From: Oasisia sp. SBJ-2009
Taxonomy: Eukaryota > Annelida > Polychaeta > Sabellida > Siboglinidae
Assembly: GCA_964017155.1 (NCBI GenBank)
Contig: OZ024867.1
Location: 13,982,220-14,046,219, forward strand
Direction: 5' to 3'
DNA length: 64,000 bases
The position numbers and the translations under genes are program-made. Shown here in pieces: positions 58,608 through 64,000 of the stretch. Below the pieces are notes generated by a model. It saw nothing but the letters and a program-made list of their open reading frames with translations. It had not been told where the DNA came from and searched no databases. Position 1 is the first letter of the stretch. Each line of letters opens with the position of its first letter.

Positions 58608-58662
<55 letters not shown>
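58608..58662. repeat. (CA)n microsatellite with CA-rich flank
   Basis: About 27 uninterrupted CA repeats. The following 440 bases (to 59,105) are simple-sequence-like, rich in acacata words, and explain the Thr/His/Tyr-rich ORFs there. Confidence 0.95.
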
Positions 58663-58664
<2 letters not shown>

Positions 58665-59332
58665 CCCAGAATTACACAAACATACAAAAACAGACATTTA
58701 CCAACATATACGATATATGCACAACATATTGCTTGGTAAGCAAAAAACTATACAAGAACACACACAGAGTAATACAGACAAAGACAAACAACAACACAGA
58801 CTGTTTAACACACTCAAACACATGTACACAGACCAGTTACAAATATTCACTGAAAAAATGCAGGCACACATAGTGTACATATACCAACAGATACATACAA
58901 AGACATGCATATACACATACACATGCACATATCAGTATACACACATTATGATACACTCAAACATAGCCATATACACATCTACATGCACATATCAGACACA
59001 GACACATGCATACACTCTCAAACACACCTATAAACATACGTCTGCACGTAAAGAACACATGCACAGAAACACCTTAACACAGCCACACAAACACTTTTAC
59101 ACATGCTTGATGGGAAAGGGAACATGAAACAAGCACAATGTCAAACAGTGACACTGGTAACCAGTGGTACGAGATTATATACTGGTGTTGCGTGGATAAA
59201 TGGGATATGCAAAGAAACATGATCAACTGTTTGTGAAAGCTATCAATATTCTAAATCACCAGCTGTTGGAGGTTTGTGAGGTGAAGTTAAGTAGGTTTAC
59301 TCCACTCAGGCACTTCTGTAACATTAGAACGC

Positions 59333-59690
59333 AGGGGCAGGGGGCTGTGGAAGGTAGGTGCAGGGGGCTGTGGAAGGTAGGGGCAGGGGCTGAGGAAGGT
59401 AGGGGCAGGGGGCTGAGGAAGGTAGGGGCAGGGGGCTGAGGAAGGTAGGGGCAGGGGGCTGAGGAAGGTAGGGGTAGGGGGCTGAGGAAGGTAGGGGCAG
59501 GGGGCTGAGGAAGGTAGGGGCAGGGGGCTGAGGAAGGTAGGGGCAGGGGGCTGAGGAAGGTAGGGGAAGGGGGCTGAGGAAGGTAGGGGCAGTGGGCTGA
59601 GGAAGGTAGGGGCAGGGGGCTGTGGAAGATAGGAGCATGGGGCTGACGAAGGTAGGAGCAGAGGGCTGTGGAAGGTAGGGCAGAGTAGAT
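59333..59690. repeat. 23-bp G-rich minisatellite
   Basis: The unit is ggtaggggcagggggctgagg plus aa (23 bp), with about 15 copies and ctgtgg or tagggg variants. It has four or more G runs per unit pair. Confidence 0.93.
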
Positions 59691-59744
59691 TGTAAAAGCC
59701 TAGCGGCTGGGAGAATGGAAGGTGCAGACGAGATTGGAGAAATG

Positions 59745-62700
59745 TGGAAGGAGGGACGGAATGTGGAAGACGGGGCAGGGAGGAATGTAGAAGGCGGGGC
59801 AGGGAGGAATGTAGAAGACGGGGCAGGGAGGAATGTAGAAGACAGGGCAGGGAGGAATGTAGAAGACAGGGCAGGGAGGAATGTAGAAGACAGGGCAGGG
59901 AGGAATGTAGAAGACAGGGCAGGGAGGAATGTAGAAGACAGGGCAGGGAGGAACGTAGAAGACAGGGTAGGGAGGAATGTAGAAGATGAGGCAGGGAGGA
60001 ATGTAGAAGATGGGGCAGGGAGGAATGTAGAAGATGGGGCAGGGAGGAATGTAGAAGACGGGGCAGGGAGGAATGTAGAAGACAGGGCAGGGAGGAATGT
60101 AGAAGACGGGGCAGGGAGGAATGTAGAAGACAGGGCAGGGAGGAATGTAGAAGACAGGGCAGGGAGGAATGTAGAAGACAGGGCAGGGAGGAATGTAGAA
60201 GACAGGGCAGGGAGGAATGTAGAAGACAGGGCAGGGAGGAATGTAGAAGACAGGGCAGGGAGGAATGTAGAAGACAGGGTAGGGAGGAATGTAGAAGACA
60301 GGGCAGGGAGGAATGTAGAAGACAGGGCAGGGAGGAATGTAGAAGACAGGGCAGGGAGGAATGTAGAAGATGGGGCAGGGAGGAATGTAGAAGACAGGGC
60401 AGGGAGGAATGTAGAAGACAGGGCAGGGAGGAATGTAGAAGACAGGGCAGGGAGGAATGTAGAAGACAGGGCAGGGAGGAATGTAGAAGACAGGGCAGGG
60501 AGGAATGTAGAAGACAGGGCAGGGAGGAATGTAGAAGACAGGGTAGGGAGGAATGTAGAAGACAGGGCAGGGAGGAATGTGGAAGACGGGGTAGGGAGGA
60601 ATGTAGAAGACAGGGCAGGGAGGAATGTAGAAGACAGGGCAGGGAGGAATGTAGAAGATGGGGCAGGGAGGAATGTAGAAGACAGGGTAGGGAGGAATGT
60701 AGAAGACAGGGCAGGGAGGAATGTAGAAGATGGGGTAGAGAGGAATGTAGAAGACAGGGTATGGAGGAATGTAGAAGACAGGGCAGGGAGGAATGTAGAA
60801 GATGGGGCAGGGAGGAATGTAGAAGACAGGGCAGGGAGGAATGTAGAAGATGGGGCAGGGAGGAATGTAGAAGACGGGGCAGGGAGGAATGTAGAAGACA
60901 GGGCAGGGAGGAATGTAGAAGATGGGGCAGGGAGGAATGTAGAAGATGGGGCAGGGAGGAATGTAGAAGACAGGGTAGGGAGGAATGTAGAAGATGGGGC
61001 AGGGAGGAATGTAGAAGACAGGGCAGGGAGGAATGTAGAAGACAGGGCAGGGAGGAATGTAGAAGACAGGGTAGGGAGGAATGTAGAAGACAGGGTAGGG
61101 AGGAATGTAGAAGACAGGGCAGGGAGGAATGTAGAAGATGGGGCAGGGAGGAATGTAGAAGACAGGGTAGGGAGGAATGTAGAAGATGGGGCAGGGAGGA
61201 ATGTAGAAGACAGGGCAGGGAGGAATGTAGAAGACAGGGCAGGGAGGAATGTAGAAGACAGGGTAGGGAGGAATGTAGAAGACAGGGCAGGGAGGAATGT
61301 AGAAGACAGGGCAGGGAGGAATGTAGAAGACAGGGCAGGGAGGAATGTAGAAGACAGGGTAGGGAGGAATGTAGAAGACAGGGTAGGGAGGAATGTAGAA
61401 GACAGGGCAGGGAGGAATGTAGAAGACAGGGCAGGGAGGAATGTAGAAGACAGGGCAGGGAGGAATGTAGAAGACAGGGCAGGGAGGAATGTAGAAGACA
61501 GGGCAGGGAGGAATGTAGAAGACAGGGCAGGGAGGAATGTAGAAGACAGGGTAGGGAGGAATGTAGAAGACAGGGTAGGGAGGAATGTAGAAGACAGGGT
61601 AGAGAGGAATGTAGAAGATGGGGCAGGGAGGAATGTAGAAGACAGGGCAGGGAGGAATGTAGAAGACAGGGCAGGGAGGAATGTAAAAGACAGGGTAGGG
61701 AGGAATGTAGAAGACAGGGTAGGGAGGAATGTAGAAGACAGGGTAGAGAGGAATGTAGAAGACAGGGTATGGAGGAATGTAGAAGACAGGGCAGGGAGGA
61801 ATGTAGAAGACAGGGCAGGGAGGAATGTAGAAGACAGGGCAGGGAGGAATGTAGAAGACAGGGTAGGGAGGAATGTAGAAGACGGGGCAGGGAGGAATGT
61901 AGAAGACAGGGTAGGGAGGAATGTAGAAGACAGGGCAGGGAGGAATGTAGAAGATGGGGTAGAGAGGAATGTAGAAGACAGGGTATGGAGGAATGTAGAA
62001 GACAGGGCAGGGAGGAATGTAGAAGATGGGGCAGGGAGGAATGTAGAAGACAGGGCAGGGAGGAATGTAGAAGATGGGGCAGGGAGGAATGTAGAAGACA
62101 GGGCAGGGAGGAATGTAGAAGACAGGGCAGGGAGGAATGTAGAAGACAGGGCAGGGAGGAATGTAGAAGACAGGGCAGGGAGGAATGTAGAAGATGGGGC
62201 AGGGAGGAATGTAGAAGATGGGGCAGGGAGGAATGTAGAAGACGGGGCAGGGAGGAATGTAGAAGACGGGGCAGGGAGGAATGTAGAAGATGGGGCAGGG
62301 AGGAATGTAGAAGACAGGGCAGGGAGGAATGTAGAAGATGGGGCAGGGAGGAATGTAGAAGACAGGGCAGGGAGGAATGTAGAAGATGGGGTAGGGAGGA
62401 ATGCAGAAGATGGGGCAGGGAGGAATGTAGAAGATGGGGCAGGGAGGAACGTAGAAGACGGGGCAGGGAGGAATGTAGAAGATGGGGCAGGGAGGAATGT
62501 AGAAGATGGGGCAGGGAGGAATGTAGAAGACAGGGCAGGGAGGAATGTAGAAGATGGGGCAGGGAGGAATGTAGAAGACAGGGCAGGGAGGAATGTAGAA
62601 GACGGGGCAGGGAGGAATGTAGAAGACAGGGCAGGGAGGAATGTAGAAGACGGGGCAGGGAGGAATATAGAAGACAGGGCAGGGAGGAATGTAGAAGATG

Positions 62701-64000
62701 GGGCAGGGAGGAATGTAGAAGACAGGGTAGGGAGGAATGTAGAAGACAGGGCAGGGAGGAATGTAGAAGACAGGGCAGGGAGGAATGTAGAAGACAGGGT
62801 AGGGAGGAATGTAGAAGATGGGGCAGGGAGGAATGTAGAAGACAGGGCAGGGAGGAATGTAGAAGACAGGGCAGGGAGGAATGTAGAAGATGGGGCAGGG
62901 AGGAATGTAGAAGACAGGGCAGGGAGGAATGTAGAAGACAGGGTAGGGAGGAATGTAGAAGACAGGGCAGGGAGGAATGTAGAAGATGGGGCAGGGAGGA
63001 ATGTAGAAGACAGGGCAGGGAGGAATGTAGAAGACAGGGCAGGGAGGAATGTAGAAGATAGGGCAGGGAGGAATGTAGAAGACAGGGCAGTGAGGAATGT
63101 AGACGATAGGGCAGGGAGGAATGTAGAAGACGGGGCAGGGAGGAATGTAGAAGACAGGGCAGGGAGGAATGTAGAAGACAGGGCAGGGAGGAATGTAGAA
63201 GATGGGGCAGGGAGGAATGTAGAAGACAGGGCAGGGAGGAATGTAGAAGACAGGGCAGGGAGGAATGTAGAAGACAGGGCAGGGAGGAATGTAGAAGACA
63301 GGGTAGGGAGGAATGTAGAAGATGGGGCAGGGAGGAATGTAGAAGATGGGGCAGGGAGGAATGTAGAAGATGGGGCAGGGAGGAATGTAGAAGACAGGGC
63401 AGGGAGGAATGTAGAAGACAGGGCAGGGAGGAATGTAGAAGACAGGGCAGGGAGGAATGTAGAAGACAGGGCAGGGAGGAATGTAGAAGACAGGGCAGGG
63501 AGGAATGTAGAAGACAGGACAGGGAGGAATGTAGAAGACAGGGTAGGGAGGAATGTAGAAGACAGGGTAGGGAGGAATGTAGAAGATGGGGCAGGGAGGA
63601 ATGTAGAAGATGGGGCAGGGAGGAATGTAGAAGATGGGGCAGGGAGGAATGTAGAAGACAGGGCAGGGAGGAATGTAGAAGATGGGGCAGGGAGGAATGT
63701 AGAAGACAGGGCAGGGAGGAATGTAGAAGACGGGGCAGGGAGGAATGTAGAAGACAGGGCAGGGAGGAATGTAGAAGACAGGGCAGGGAGGAATGTAGAA
63801 GATGGGGCAGGGAGGAATGTAGAAGACAGGGTAGGGAGGAATGTAGAAGACAGGGCAGGGAGGAATGTAGAAGACAGGGCAGGGAGGAATGTAGAAGACA
63901 GGGTAGGGAGGAATGTAGAAGACAGGGCAGGGAGGAATGTAGAAGATGGGGCAGGGAGGAATGTAGAAGACAGGGTAGGGAGGAATGTAGAAGACAGGGC
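59745..64000. repeat. 24-bp minisatellite running off the window
   Basis: The unit gaatgtagaagacagggcag plus ggag (24 bp) has at least 177 copies. The main variants are gacagggc, gatggggc, gacggggc and gacagggt. 24 bp equals eight codons, so one plus frame repeats REECRRQG with few stops (59,987, 63,059 and near 63,107). It has no distinct N-terminus or splice context, so I treat it as non-coding. The right limit is outside the window. Confidence 0.95.

Noticed and set aside
58279..59127. Thr/His/Tyr-rich ORFs
   Set aside because: They read through CA-rich and catctatatatc simple repeats.
60761..63061. 766-codon Arg/Glu/Cys repeat ORF
   Set aside because: Its start is an arbitrary ATG (one base change in a unit), and the 24-bp unit alone explains the open frame.

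Overview
This is a eukaryotic, non-coding-rich window, most likely from a marine invertebrate. A mollusc or another lophotrochozoan is my best guess, and that is inference. The support is one gene of about 24.5 kb with 12 coding exons and canonical GT-AG introns, non-LTR retrotransposon fragments, a tRNA-type SINE, inverted-repeat DNA elements, and about one third of the window made of minisatellites. There is no rRNA, tRNA or CRISPR locus.

Layout. 1-10,540 is a nest of inverted-repeat elements. Two of them (340-3895 and 3908-8036) each carry, on the minus strand, a broken copy of the same gene family (PIN-like nuclease pattern plus a Cys-rich tail). They sit inside an older dispersed repeat, which a second copy (9462-10,530) shows without them. 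10,685-11,356 is a pure C/T tract. 12,070-16,876 is a 4.8-kb palindromic element with a 6-bp target-site duplication, carrying LINE fragments. 17,007-17,444 is another LINE remnant.

17,944-42,433 (+) holds the only intact gene. Joining 12 exons by splice sites and phase gives 3,303 nt (1,100 residues) without a stop. The order is a CXorf38-like N-terminal domain, a short helical linker, three hydrophobic segments each on its own phase-1/phase-1 exon, a NACHT NTPase on one 1,690-nt exon, three leucine-rich-repeat exons, and a helical C-terminal exon. I read it as a membrane-anchored NLR-type sensor. Its intron 4 contains a 9.7-kb G-rich minisatellite with a 200-N assembly gap. Other introns hold a Kolobok-like foldback element with a THAP remnant, a SINE, LINE endonuclease and RT fragments, and a 50-bp minisatellite with a three-unit higher-order period.

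42,434-64,000 has no recognisable host gene. It is a series of tandem arrays with units of 44, 51, 63, 58, 23 and 24 bp, the last running off the window. The 63-bp array is split by a 5'-truncated RTE/SR2-like LINE with a 13-bp target-site duplication. Many long ORFs in these arrays exist only because the repeat unit lacks stop codons.
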